Positions 45,801 through 55,002 of a stretch of DNA of 64,000 nucleotides are shown piece by piece. The number at the start of each line of letters is the position of its first letter. The stretch's first letter is position 1. The position numbers were made by a program, and so were the translations under genes. Below the pieces are notes generated by a model, which was not told the DNA's origin, ran no database searches, and saw nothing but the letters and a program-made list of their open reading frames with translations. The stretch spans positions 246,353 through 310,352 of the forward strand of contig NC_018261.1 of assembly GCF_000227135.1 (NCBI RefSeq), given 5' to 3'. The DNA comes from Leishmania donovani. Taxonomy: Eukaryota; Euglenozoa; Kinetoplastea; Trypanosomatida; Trypanosomatidae.

Positions 45801-48800
45801 GAAAGGGTCGCGCGGCTATACCCGTTCACCGAACGCTGCGTCCAAAGAAAGTGACAGGAGAGGGGAAGAGGATGCCCCTTCAAGTTCTATGCTCAGCGCA
45901 TATAGTAGTCCGCGGGAGAGCGGCTCTCGCGCGGTCGTTCTACACGGCATCACCCTCAACATCTTTCCCGGTGAGTTTGTCGTGGTGCATGGTCCCACAG
46001 GGTGCGGGAAAAGCGCCCTGCTACTTTCCATGCTGGGAGAGCTGTACGTCATGCCGAATGGCAGTCATGCCACGAGCACGAGAAGCACAACAGTAGCGTC
46101 ATCGGAGACAAGGGCTTCGTCCGATAGTCAGGGATTTCAGGTGGGCGGCCGTGTGGTGTACTGTGCCGAGGTGCCGTGGTTGCGCCAGGGGACTATGCGA
46201 GAGAACATTCGCCTCGTCTCCGACGACGTCCCCGAGAGCGCGACGGAGAGAGAGTGGTACAATCGGGTGCTCGAAGCCTGCGCCCTCAAGAATGACATCA
46301 AGGCGCTGGCAAAGGGTGATCGCACCATGGTGGGTGAGGGTGGCTCGAAGTTGTCGGGGGGACAGCGCGCGAGAGTGGCGCTAGCGCGTGCTGTGTACCG
46401 CTACAGCGAGACGGACGTGTTCATCTTTGATGATGTGCTCTCCGCACTCGATGTTGAGGTGCAGAAACACATCATTGCGAACCTGTTCCATGGACTCCTG
46501 TGCGCTGGCGCAGGATCCTCCTCCGCCGCGCAGCGCCGCACAAAAACTATTGTGCTCGCCACACACGCTGCAGTGAGTCTGCTGATGCCAGATCGCGTGC
46601 TCCATCTGTGGCCAGATGGCACACTGCACGAGGACATGACCCACCAGGCGCCGACGGAGGACCAAGTGCATCAGCAGAAGAGCGCGTGGCGCAACGCGAC
46701 GGCGGCGGCGGCGACAAAAGAGCAACGACGGTCTATTCAATACCAGGCTGCTGGCGCTGCGGCGGCGGATTTGTCGACGCGCCAGAACGATTCCACTTTT
46801 CCTCCGTCCACAAAGTCGAAGCCGGTGGCAGAAACATCACCCAAGTCGTCATCGGCGCCATCCGTGCGACCGCCTGCGACCGGCATCGATTCCCTTCTCC
46901 CACGCGCCGCGGATCTGCGCCGGCTCTTCATCGAGTACATTGGCGGCGGGCGGCTCCTGTGGTTCTTTGTGCTCAGTGTGTCCATGCAGCTTTTCCGGAC
47001 GCTGATGGACAACTGGCTGGGTGTGTACATTTCCCTCTACGATAAGCGCAATGCAGCCTACGAGACCATTTTGCGCAGTACTAAGTCCCAGCGAGCGCGC
47101 AAGTTCATGCTCGACATGCTGTCTCTTGTCGTCCTGCGAGGCGACAAGGCTACGCCGGCGCCACCACCGCCACCGGTGGTCCCCGTCTTCACCATCTTTG
47201 GTGTTCCTGTTGTGTGGCGCAACCCTTTTGTGCTGGACACTGTTGTCGCGCAGTTCCTCGGAACGTACGCCTTCATCGGCTTAAGTGCCGCGCTGCTGTC
47301 GATGATCCGCACCGACTACTTTTTCCGCTCGTATCAGCGCATGGCCGACGCGCTGCAGCTGCACGCAGTGCGCAAGTTGTTCAAGGCCCCGGTCTCCTAC
47401 TTCGACCGCATTCCATCCAGTCGGCTCTTGCAGATTCTCAGTCGCGATCAGGAAGTGGTAGATCGCGCCCTTGGCGAGTCGGTTCAGCTCATCTTTCTAA
47501 CAATTCTCCAGCTCTTCGGCATGGTGTGCTTCAACGCTATCCACTTCGGCCCTTTCATCGCTGTGCTTCCGATATCCGCGCTTCTCTTCTACCATCTGAC
47601 AGTTCGCTTTCTATCCTTCACCAAGCAAGTTCGCGCGCTGGAAGGTGTGCTGCAGAGTCGATCAGTTGCCGTCATGAAGGATGCTGTGAACGGGGCAATC
47701 ACGATTCGAGCCTTCGGTTCGGTACTGCAGAACCAGCTTGTGCAGGAGATGAACGAGGCACTCGACGCTGTTCACGTCGCCGCCAACGCCGGCCTTACCG
47801 CGGATCGCTGGGTTGCCCTGCGGCTGGAGTTTGTCGCCCTTGCCTTGACTTCAGCGCTCGCACTCCTTTCCGTTCTGACGGTGTGTCTGTCGGCGACGAC
47901 GTCCGCCGGCAGCGCGGCGTTTGCCGGACTGGGCATCATTTCCAGCATGACCGCGTCGCGCTCCCTGTCGATGCTGTGCCGGCGCTTCGGCATGTTTCAG
48001 AACCAGTTCGTTAGCGCTGAGCAGCTTCTGCGCCTCGAGGAAGAGATACCAGAGGAGGATACACCAGCAGCCGCAGAGGGTTGCAGCGATGATGAGTCCT
48101 CGGCGTCGGAGCAGCGCGCCGCCACGGAACCGGACACGTGCCTGCTGCTCGATGTACGCCACCTGTGTGCGAAATACCAGCCACAACTTCCGTGGGTGCT
48201 GTCGGACATCTGTTTCACGCTGCGCCCGGGCGAGTGTGTGGGCCTGATTGGCCGTACAGGCAACGGCAAGTCGTCCCTCTTCAACGCCTTGCTTGGGCTC
48301 ATGGATGTCGTGGAGGGTGAAATCCGTATTCCTGGAGCGCTTTTTTCTTCCTCGCCAAAGTCAAAGGCACGACAACTCAACGCGATCCATCTCCCGCAGC
48401 ATGAGCTTCGCAAGAACTACTTCCAGCTGGTCTCTCAGGAACCGCTTCTCCTGCAAGGCACATGTCGCAGCAATCTCATACTCGGCCTCGATGACGGCAG
48501 TGCCGCGTCTCGGGAGGCATCTGGTGAGCCGCGGGTCACAGTTGACGCGGAGGCGCTCGACGTGCGTCTGAGCGCGGTTCTGCGGAAGGTGGCTCTCGAT
48601 GAACTTCTCGAGCCGTCGTACGCCGTGCCAGCCCCGGGACAGCCAGCCGTAACTGGCAGCGACGGTGAGGTTGCGTCATCAGCAACCCGCGACGCGGCGG
48701 AGTCCGCCTCTGACTCTACCGCATCGCCAACCTCTACCGTCGACGTCGCCACCCGCGCGCTGGACCACGTCGTCACCGCTGGTGGATCAAACCTTTCCGC

Positions 48801-49122
48801 CGGACAACGCCAACTGTTGTGCCTCGCCCGCGCTATCCTGCACCGGCCACACGTGGTTTTACTGGACGAAGTTAGCTCACGGGTGGACCGACGCACGGAT
48901 GACCTGATCCAACGAGTCATCAAAGAAGAGATGCTATGCCGCGGTGGTAAGGACAACGGCGACAGCAGCGCCGTGAAAAGCGGCGTCCTTCTCATTGCAC
49001 ACCGCCTGGAGACTATCATGTCCCTGTGCGATAGCGTCATCGTCATAGAGAAGGGCAGGTGTGTCGCGCACTTGTCAAAAGAGGAGGTCAACTGTTTGGA
49101 GGACTTGGAGTCGTACCTCTGA
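42856..49122 (+). CDS. ABCC (MRP)-type ABC transporter, 2,088 aa
   Basis: A full-length TMD-NBD-TMD-NBD transporter. N-terminal hydrophobic segments (~residues 35-55, 135-165, ~280-300) suggest a TMD0-like extension. TMD1 spans ~540-960. NBD1 has Walker A GPTGCGKSALL (~1046), signature LSGGQRARVALARA (~1166) and Walker B VFIFDDVLSALD (~1188). There the catalytic Glu is replaced by Asp, as is typical of ABCC proteins. TMD2 spans ~1350-1720. NBD2 has Walker A GRTGNGKSSLF (~1799), signature LSAGQRQLLCLARAI (~1980) and Walker B VVLLDEVSSRVD with the normal Glu, then a switch His in LLIAHRLE. ABCC proteins export conjugates, drugs or metal-thiol complexes; the substrate here is unknown. Odd features are a CxxC...HxC cluster in the first linker (~318-338) and long hydrophilic inserts in NBD1, NBD2 and TMD1. 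It is the last plus-strand gene before the strand switch. Confidence 0.95.
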   Translation: MGKAPAMPSSTLTGAEVRVSRSRATFLVHGVLRRIPGYAFFLIHLCFVHILWGQLVDQFFNATITFTSANVTKTDLAKEAFIRVCNRICRSVDQTLLHGLVDVLKTKGGTGATGALAASREILAFLWKSPSSMVLFFGLAFICLNSVLAALRLFTGFLSSLTALCRSRRQLERSGSRKPVPLHITVRYGNGYDSMLRFALAAVELAWFMSYPVLNSTEAAKSAADKTRRVPGATEPTYASLRQLQVRHQAIASFQIEASLLLPPQLFDSTADAIAAGAFVIIFVKVVLGVVVALDAQRLFHALVGVRPLFIPNGWERCPVCGALWKRSRKATNAVHLCPNIFTATPLLSGCSPGMTASDTEEEEDMRGQVLGTVRRGVGDRRRVGPPTEAAHRPGDAFPNPNTASFASLVTDSWLSPLMNFTLLSPLNTFSPPPLSSITDDGRGHWRALLRVVDRLPRLPRSLRTRDTIDEPAWTLWQRRHEPAARGEVRWLERSFMAITEPIRRVLLHAFAVFFLPPSARGADTRHGEWGPVRSGSSLFRVFLRHPSGRQFVLVCVPLKLTQDLLSLLAPRVVKSLVAFLKEVSTSNISVRQNYLGRGLLICLSLILVVSLQALFFQLYLTHLYASCLKSASALKTLLLRQSLATPLAYTGGGRGGGGKRAPMSPSASDIPHSPTRPSEKNDGRVKDALSLSTAIPTAEEVTTTATLSREGEVMSLLTVDITNCADCLIFLHNVWGHPFVIISSLMSMYTYVGLFSTLATFAALIALIPLNRSSAARVRTAQQQAKNNESRLSDLTAALSSMRTVKSMALEECLVGRVEEARVRESDGTKLVGQAESVAAAQTEVTTLLVALVCCGSYLLTGGVMEAAVLVPTMAALQVMRFPVWTLPHLYSQVSRGYTSMLRIERFLSELEAGENASTAYVEHRLRQQNGEGAARDVQPSVAVAVRAGEVRCERGTFAWNTQAAVADQIAFDNALSCNSPKGSRGYTRSPNAASKESDRRGEEDAPSSSMLSAYSSPRESGSRAVVLHGITLNIFPGEFVVVHGPTGCGKSALLLSMLGELYVMPNGSHATSTRSTTVASSETRASSDSQGFQVGGRVVYCAEVPWLRQGTMRENIRLVSDDVPESATEREWYNRVLEACALKNDIKALAKGDRTMVGEGGSKLSGGQRARVALARAVYRYSETDVFIFDDVLSALDVEVQKHIIANLFHGLLCAGAGSSSAAQRRTKTIVLATHAAVSLLMPDRVLHLWPDGTLHEDMTHQAPTEDQVHQQKSAWRNATAAAATKEQRRSIQYQAAGAAAADLSTRQNDSTFPPSTKSKPVAETSPKSSSAPSVRPPATGIDSLLPRAADLRRLFIEYIGGGRLLWFFVLSVSMQLFRTLMDNWLGVYISLYDKRNAAYETILRSTKSQRARKFMLDMLSLVVLRGDKATPAPPPPPVVPVFTIFGVPVVWRNPFVLDTVVAQFLGTYAFIGLSAALLSMIRTDYFFRSYQRMADALQLHAVRKLFKAPVSYFDRIPSSRLLQILSRDQEVVDRALGESVQLIFLTILQLFGMVCFNAIHFGPFIAVLPISALLFYHLTVRFLSFTKQVRALEGVLQSRSVAVMKDAVNGAITIRAFGSVLQNQLVQEMNEALDAVHVAANAGLTADRWVALRLEFVALALTSALALLSVLTVCLSATTSAGSAAFAGLGIISSMTASRSLSMLCRRFGMFQNQFVSAEQLLRLEEEIPEEDTPAAAEGCSDDESSASEQRAATEPDTCLLLDVRHLCAKYQPQLPWVLSDICFTLRPGECVGLIGRTGNGKSSLFNALLGLMDVVEGEIRIPGALFSSSPKSKARQLNAIHLPQHELRKNYFQLVSQEPLLLQGTCRSNLILGLDDGSAASREASGEPRVTVDAEALDVRLSAVLRKVALDELLEPSYAVPAPGQPAVTGSDGEVASSATRDAAESASDSTASPTSTVDVATRALDHVVTAGGSNLSAGQRQLLCLARAILHRPHVVLLDEVSSRVDRRTDDLIQRVIKEEMLCRGGKDNGDSSAVKSGVLLIAHRLETIMSLCDSVIVIEKGRCVAHLSKEEVNCLEDLESYL

Positions 49123-52100
49123 GTCGCACACTGGGTCCTGGGTGATGGGCCGCTTGTGGATATCTTTGTGTGAAACGGGAACAAAGACTGAGTGATTTGC
49201 TCTTGCTGGGTTTGAAACCGCAACTTGAGGTTGGCAGAACCGGCTGCCGCGTACCTGCACAGTGTCCCCCCACCAGAGCACACCAATTAGCGCCATGTCA
49301 GCTGTTTTGTCCTTTACCGCCTGGGAACGCCGTTGGCACATTTACTCGCCTGAAATTGCCCAGTCGTCCTTAACTCGGGGCGGGAGGCCGACACTCCAAA
49401 TGACCTTGGCCCGCGTGCCCCTTGCGACTCGCCCTCGCCCTCCAAAGCCCGCACCCCCCCCCTTTCTTGCCCCGCCGCCAGCATCCGCGCTGGCCGCGGG
49501 GGCGCCGCCAAAGGGCCCCAGCCCCCAACGCCACGCCGGCAGGAACACACCGCGGCGCCAGAAAGACGCGCCACCGCCGCCGGCAGCCGCCCGACCACCC
49601 CCCCCCCAGCACAGACCTGGCCCCACCAGGCGCTTTTAACGAAGGCGCCACCCCGGAGGCGCGCGGAGGGCAAAACGCACACCACCAGAACGAAAGGCCC
49701 GGAAACAACCCCCGCGCCGAAGCCCCAAAAAGCACAACCAACCACACCAAAGCAACCAGGGAAAAGGCATACCTGATAGAGAACCAAAGCAACCCCACCG
49801 CGCTTACCCCTTTCAGAACCAACGACGCAAACCTCACCCGCCGCGCCCCAGGAAACAACTTTGCGAAGAGCCTTTCCCCCCGCGCAACCGCACCAACGAA
49901 GGTTTGGCGGAGACAAGCCCCTTCGCACAAACCTCCCCCCGTACGCCTTTGGGTGTCAACGCGCGAAATAAGCTTTTTTTTGCCTTTCTCGCTTAACAAA
50001 CTAAGTTTTGACAAAAGGGAAGTGAAAACACAGCCCCACACACCATTTGCCCCACCGACGTGGCTGAAGTAGGAAGCCGCAACTTCGCACCCATTCATCT
50101 GCCAAAACCCCGCGCCACCGCCAACCCTTTGCGGCAAACCCCGCGCCCCACTAGACCCCGCATGACCGTGGGAGCCCGGTCGCTTGGGCCCCCCACACCC
50201 TGCCGGGGGATCCCCCGAGAACACACGAAAAACGCGCGGCCCGACGAGAAAGCGCCCACCAGAGGGCCGCGCCGCGCCGCGCAGGCCCCAACCCCCAAAC
50301 ACACAGGACCCCGAACCCAACCCGCAACAGCCACCCGGCCGGGCGCCCCAACGAGGGGACCAACAGCCCCCACGCAAGGAACGGCCGCCGGCCCGGCATA
50401 GGGAAAGCCCCCCGCACCGCCCCAAGGCCCCGAAACCGCGAGCGCCTGGCACGCTGACGAAACGGCGGGCGAAGCCCAAAAGCCCCACAGCTAACCCACA
50501 GGAGCATGATTTTCCACCGCCGGCACCCCCCCAAAGTCACCGAGAGCAGAAACCACAACGACGACCTTGGTTTAGAACAAAGCCGCAACCCATAAGCGGA
50601 ATTTGCGGTCTGCTGGCGCGTGGTTTCCCTGGAAAGGCGTGCGGCCCACAGCCCCGGCAAGGGCCAAGACACCCCAAGCAGCCCCCCCCCCCGGAAGGCA
50701 GGAAAACGAAGAAAGACCCCCAGCCGCAAAGGGCCAGACGCCTGGGCAACCATTCGGGGGGGGGGGGGCGTTTTCCGGCCGTGGTTCCCGCCAAGGCCCT
50801 CGGCACCACGGGGGCCTCCGATTCATGAAAAAAGACCGTTCGCCCCACGCGCTTTAGCTGCCCCGAAAAAGCCCATAAACACCAGGGGGCGCCGGGATTT
50901 TCAAGAAAAAAACAAGCTTCGCCAAACGCCGTAGCCAGGTCCACGAAAAGGCCCACCCAGCAACGCCCCGCTTACAAAAGCCCACCACCCCCACCCCGCA
51001 AAAAAGAAGCCAAAAAGGAAAACGAATTTTATCCCCAAACCAGCAAAATTATCGCGTGCAAAACCAAGAACCCTGGGAATATCATGGGGTCACCCCAAAA
51101 CCGGCAAAATGCCTTCACACCGGGGAAAAAGTGAAAGCCCCCCACGGCCACACCCTTTCAAGATCCATTACCCGGCAAAAAACGCGCCTGGGTCCTAAAA
51201 ACCTGTGTTTTGTCGTCCTTGGAAAACCTTTTCGCCCCTTGAAATTTTCCGCCCACCCCCGTGCGCCACTGGAAAGACTTCTTTAAACACAGCTACCGCC
51301 CCCAAACATGGAAAAAAAAACAAGTGGGCGCGGCATCGCGCTGTGTATCTGCCACTGGTGCTGCTTCAAAGCACCTTTTTTCCCGCCGACCACGGTCTGC
51401 TTAATGCGCCGTGAGGGCCGTGCGTGTAAGAAGCATCGGGGTGGGGGCCGTTTCCGGCCGCGCATGCTGGCGTCGAAGATCTTGGTGTATTTGCGTTCGG
51501 CCGGGGGGTCGCCGTTGGCGGCGCGGCCGCCCGGGTTTCCCTTCTTCCAAATCCGCCGTTCTTTTTCACCCGCCGCCGTGCAGACAGCTTGTGGGGGCCC
51601 TCCGCAGAAAAGCGGCCCCGCTGCGCGGGGCCAAACCCCACGAGAAGGCGAAAACACGCGAAGGCCGCCCTCAAAAAAAAAAGACCGCAGAACAAAGGAA
51701 ACGGCAGAAAGAGGAACCCGCATGCAAGAGGCCGCCGCTTTCCGGGTCAGTTTTTTTAAAAGAAACGCCCCGCAGGCCAGCACAGGGCCAGGCTGCCTTT
51801 AAGTTTTCTTTCTCGTTGCTTTTTTTTGTGGCGCTTCCTTTTTTCCGAACCAGCATGGTTTTGACTTTCTGTAGCGTTTCTTTGAAAATCGTCGGTGTGG
51901 CCGCGAGAAGGGGGATAAACCACAGCACGCGCACCGCGCATGTTCACACCAAAATAACTTTTCCTTCTCGTCAGATATTTTCCAGACAAAAGGGGGGCTG
52001 TTTTCCGAAAATCATTTATAAAACAACGGGTTTTTCTTTTTCTGAATTATTTGCCCGCGGGTTTCGCTGTTTATTCTTCCTCCGCCGCGCATTTTGAAAG

Positions 52101-53767
52101 GGTTTGGCGCGCTTTGCATTTGCAAAAAAAAAACCTGCCCTCAAAAAGCTTTCGGGGACCAAAATCTGTGCGTCTGGCAAAAGCGTGCATCGGGGATTTG
52201 CGCGGGGGGCGTTTTTGACAAACGCGGGGTGTGGGGGGAGGCAAAAGCGTTTCAGCATAGGGGGTGGAGGCCTTTTCCGGAGGAAGGGTTTGGGGTTTTC
52301 AGCCTGAAATATTTTGATGTTGTGCCCCGGGGTGATCGATAGGATGTTTTCACTTGAAACAAGCATGTCTGTTTACCCTTTGGTGTTTCTGCTGTTTTGG
52401 AGGCTCGAAAATGGCAAAATTCTCTTGGTGTTTTTCCGGCTTTCTCCGTCTGGTTTTTGTGGGGGCCGGTCGCAAACAAAGCACCCAGCGCGTCGGTTTT
52501 CCGAAGACAGAAAACAGGGGGGGGGGGCTTTTTTAAGCGACCAGGGGAAGATGGGGCGCGCGAAGCCTTGTTTCATCCGGGTGTAGGTAAAGGAAAGTGT
52601 TTTTTTTTTAATGTTTGCTAATGTGTCTTTTTCGATTCTCCCCTAAGCTTCGTTTGGTATTCCTTTCAATTGCTTTTTTTTTTCTTTGGAAAGCCTCGGT
52701 CGCGGCACGCCCGTTTCCATGGAAAAATAGTCGGTAGCGGGATGTGTGGCGCATTTCTTGTTTTTGCATTTTTCGTCGGGGGGGGGGGGTTGGCGATGCC
52801 CTTGCGGCGCCTGGGGGGTGTCGGGGCTGTTCTTTTCGCTTGTCTTTCTGGCCTGGCGCGGCTCATGGGGGCTGGGGGTGCGCGTGTGGTGGTGCCGGCC
52901 CCGAGGGGTCTGCCGAAGCAAAGGCCAGGCGGGGTGGGCGGCTATGCGGCTTCTCGTTTTGTGCTTGTCGACCCTTCGAAATCGGCAAGCACCCGCGTGG
53001 GTTTGTGCGCGCCTATGGCCTGTAAGGGGTGGCTTTGGCCGAGGGTCTATTTTCTTGGGCCTTTTTTTTTCGGTGGCCCGGGGGCAGGGGGCGCGGGCTG
53101 CCCGCGGTTTTGGAAGGGCCAGGGGCCCGTACACCACCTGCCCCGTGGCGTTTTTCGGGCCGGTGGCGGTGGGGTCGCCGGTGGGGTTTTGCTGGGGGGA
53201 ACGCCTTTGTGGCCTTCATATGGTTGGTGAATTTTCAACTTGGCTTCAACGTTTCCAATGCTACCCCCGCTGCCGGCTTGTGCGGTGTGGGGCGGGTGAT
53301 GTTTGGGGCTGCCGCGGGGCCTGTCTGCCGTTGCTTTGCGCAATGTGTTGGTCCTCTGGCGGCGGGTCGGGCTTTTGTTTAGGGGGGGGGTGTTTTGGCG
53401 GGTCGGCACGCTCAGCTTGCGGTTTAGGCCCCTTTCTCCCGGATCTGGGGCGCTTTCATTCCCTTCGTTTTTTGCCTGGCGCCGGCTTTCGTTTGGGGTG
53501 GGCGCGGTCGGCGTGGCGGGTGCAAGTTTCCCGTCCCGCGTTTTTTTTGCTTGGTGGTGGGTGGGGGGGGGGCCTGCGGGGCTGACCAGCCTGCGGCGAG
53601 GGGCGGTAGGGTTTGGCGCAGGGGTGGGGTGGGGTGGGTTGGTAGCCGGCTGAAGGGCGGAGGAGGGCGAGGCGCACCACGCAGAGGCATCAAAGCCGCA
53701 CGGGGGACGCCAAAAACGTTGCATTTCTTTTCAAGGTTTCGGTTTTGCATTCGGTGGGCCAACAGCA
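49123..53767. other. Convergent strand-switch (transcription termination) region
   Basis: All genes to the left are on the plus strand and all to the right on the minus strand, so two polycistronic units meet here. In Leishmania such convergent regions are known termination sites enriched in base J. I see no tRNA gene, which some strand-switch regions contain. The first ~250 bp (49123-49375) and the last few dozen bases look like ordinary Leishmania sequence. The middle is compositionally abnormal and is listed separately. Confidence 0.8.
49400..53740. other. Anomalous C/A-rich then G/T-rich mirrored block
   Basis: From ~49.4 to ~51.3 kb the plus strand is C- and A-rich with very little T (bases 50281-50340 contain none). 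From ~51.8 to ~53.74 kb it is G- and T-rich with very little A (bases 53281-53340 contain one). The change lies near the midpoint. Homopolymers are frequent and uneven (G runs near 50755-50768 and 52781-52791). Long open frames on both strands (for example 372 codons at 49370-50488 minus) result from the missing stop-codon bases and do not resemble proteins. Either a real strand-asymmetric terminator or low-quality consensus. Confidence 0.75.
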
Positions 53768-54046
53768 TCAAAATTCATTCTTGTTACAAACCTCATTTAA
53801 CGGCTGTGACGCGATCTTTCCGCTTCGCTGCTTGCGCCAGTATAAAGTAGCGTAGGACGGTCCAGGTGTATCCACCGGCTTGTAAGGCATCCGCCCAACC
53901 ATGCCGCTCACGCTCATGAACCGGAACGTGGAAAGGCGATCGCACTTGGGACAGTGATCTGTTCGTGTGAGGAGCCTACGAGTGAAGCTATTTGAGACGA
54001 GGAACTCGTAGGCATAGCCGCATTTCAGACATGAAAATACCGCCAT
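53768..54046 (-). CDS. Small zinc-ribbon protein (92 aa)
   Basis: The frame is open from 54334, but I start at the ATG at 54046, because a good splice acceptor lies just upstream and the extension before it has no family character. The protein begins MAVFSCLKCGYAYEF and has two Cys pairs, C6xxC9 and C32xxC35 (DHCPKCDRLSTF), forming a likely zinc ribbon. The pattern CxxCGYxYxF...CPKC is loosely rubredoxin-like, so iron binding is not excluded. A basic C-terminal half (YATLYWRKQRSGK) has no recognised motif. It is the last minus-strand gene, ending at the edge of the abnormal termination-region block. Function unknown; possibly a mitochondrial or ribosome-associated zinc protein, which is speculation. 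Confidence 0.65.
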   Translation of the reverse strand: MAVFSCLKCGYAYEFLVSNSFTRRLLTRTDHCPKCDRLSTFRFMSVSGMVGRMPYKPVDTPGPSYATLYWRKQRSGKIASQPLNEVCNKNEF

Positions 54047-54055
54047 GATTCTTAG

Positions 54056-54057
54056 CT
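54056..54057 (-). promoter_or_regulatory. Predicted spliced-leader acceptor AG for the zinc-ribbon gene
   Basis: On the minus strand CTTCCTTCCGCTGAAACC is followed by AAACAG, whose AG falls at 54056-54057, leaving a 9-nt 5' UTR before the ATG at 54046. Confidence 0.45.
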
Positions 54058-55002
54058 GTTTGGTTTCAGCGGAAGGAAGCTGAGTGTGATGACGCACACG
54101 CCAAATCACTGCGATGGCGGGCGGTTGAGAAGCGACAGTGCGCGCAGGTGAAGTCCCAACCAAATTTCGACTTGTTTTGGCTGTGCGATGGTCAGAAGTT
54201 ACGAGCGTGGGAAAGAGAAGGTTGAGGGGGTCAAAGTAGAAGGCAGCACCGTGATGCCAGCGTCGCAAGGACGGGGCGCAGCTCTGAGCGAGACTGCACA
54301 CAGCTACATTGATGTGCAGCGAACGGCGAAGCACACGGGCAGCACAACAGAGCGAACGTAGGCATTTTTTTTCTTGAGGCGTGTAAGCGAGAGTCTACAC
54401 CTCAGTGGTCCGAGAGAAAGAAACACTATTGAACACGTACACAGACAGACGATGAACTGAGCAACCGGTGAGCCAGGCGTCGTCTTCAGACATACAAGAC
54501 ACACCTGCAAACAACAGGATGAAGGAACTATGATCGTCAAGACAGTCTACGAACAAAAGCACAAACACGGCAGCAAACTACACTGAAGTAACTCCACGTA
54601 TCAGGCAAGACGATAGTGTGAGAAAAGCTCACAAATGTCCTGCAAAACGAGCCAACGCTTACTTCAAGAGTGGATCACTATGGAATCAAAGAGGGATAGC
54701 GCAAGGAAAAAATGGTGACAACGGGCGCGTTCACCATGAACAGATGACTGAGGAATCATAATACAATGAAAAAAATAAGCACGTGGCAGAATACACGCTC
54801 TGCGGTATGAGAACGCCAGCACACTCACTCCACAAACCAAATAACCGATGAGGCGCTCTCACCCACTTCAAGGGACCAGTACCAACATGATAGAGGCGCA
54901 AACCAGCGCGTCTTGCTCAGCGAAAATGCGAACCAAAACAAGCAGAGAAAACTGATGACGGGCTCTTACAAAGCAGAAAAACTCCCATCGACGCCGTTCT
55001 TA
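54058..55002 (-). other. Intergenic spacer on the minus-strand unit
   Basis: About 0.95 kb between the zinc-ribbon gene and the first FAZ1-like gene. Lower GC than the coding regions. No gene, repeat or RNA is recognised. Confidence 0.5.

Noticed and set aside
49370..50488. 372-codon minus-strand open frame, and others in the 49.4-53.7 kb block
   Set aside because: Stops are rare there because the block lacks T on one strand and A on the other. The translations are Gly/Arg/Ala/Pro/Cys-rich with no domain, and overlapping frames are equally open.
53560..53660. Possible telomere-like or subtelomeric G-rich repeat at the strand switch
   Set aside because: GGGTTT and GGTGGG strings occur, but there is no array of TTAGGG units; ordinary genes continue on both sides.
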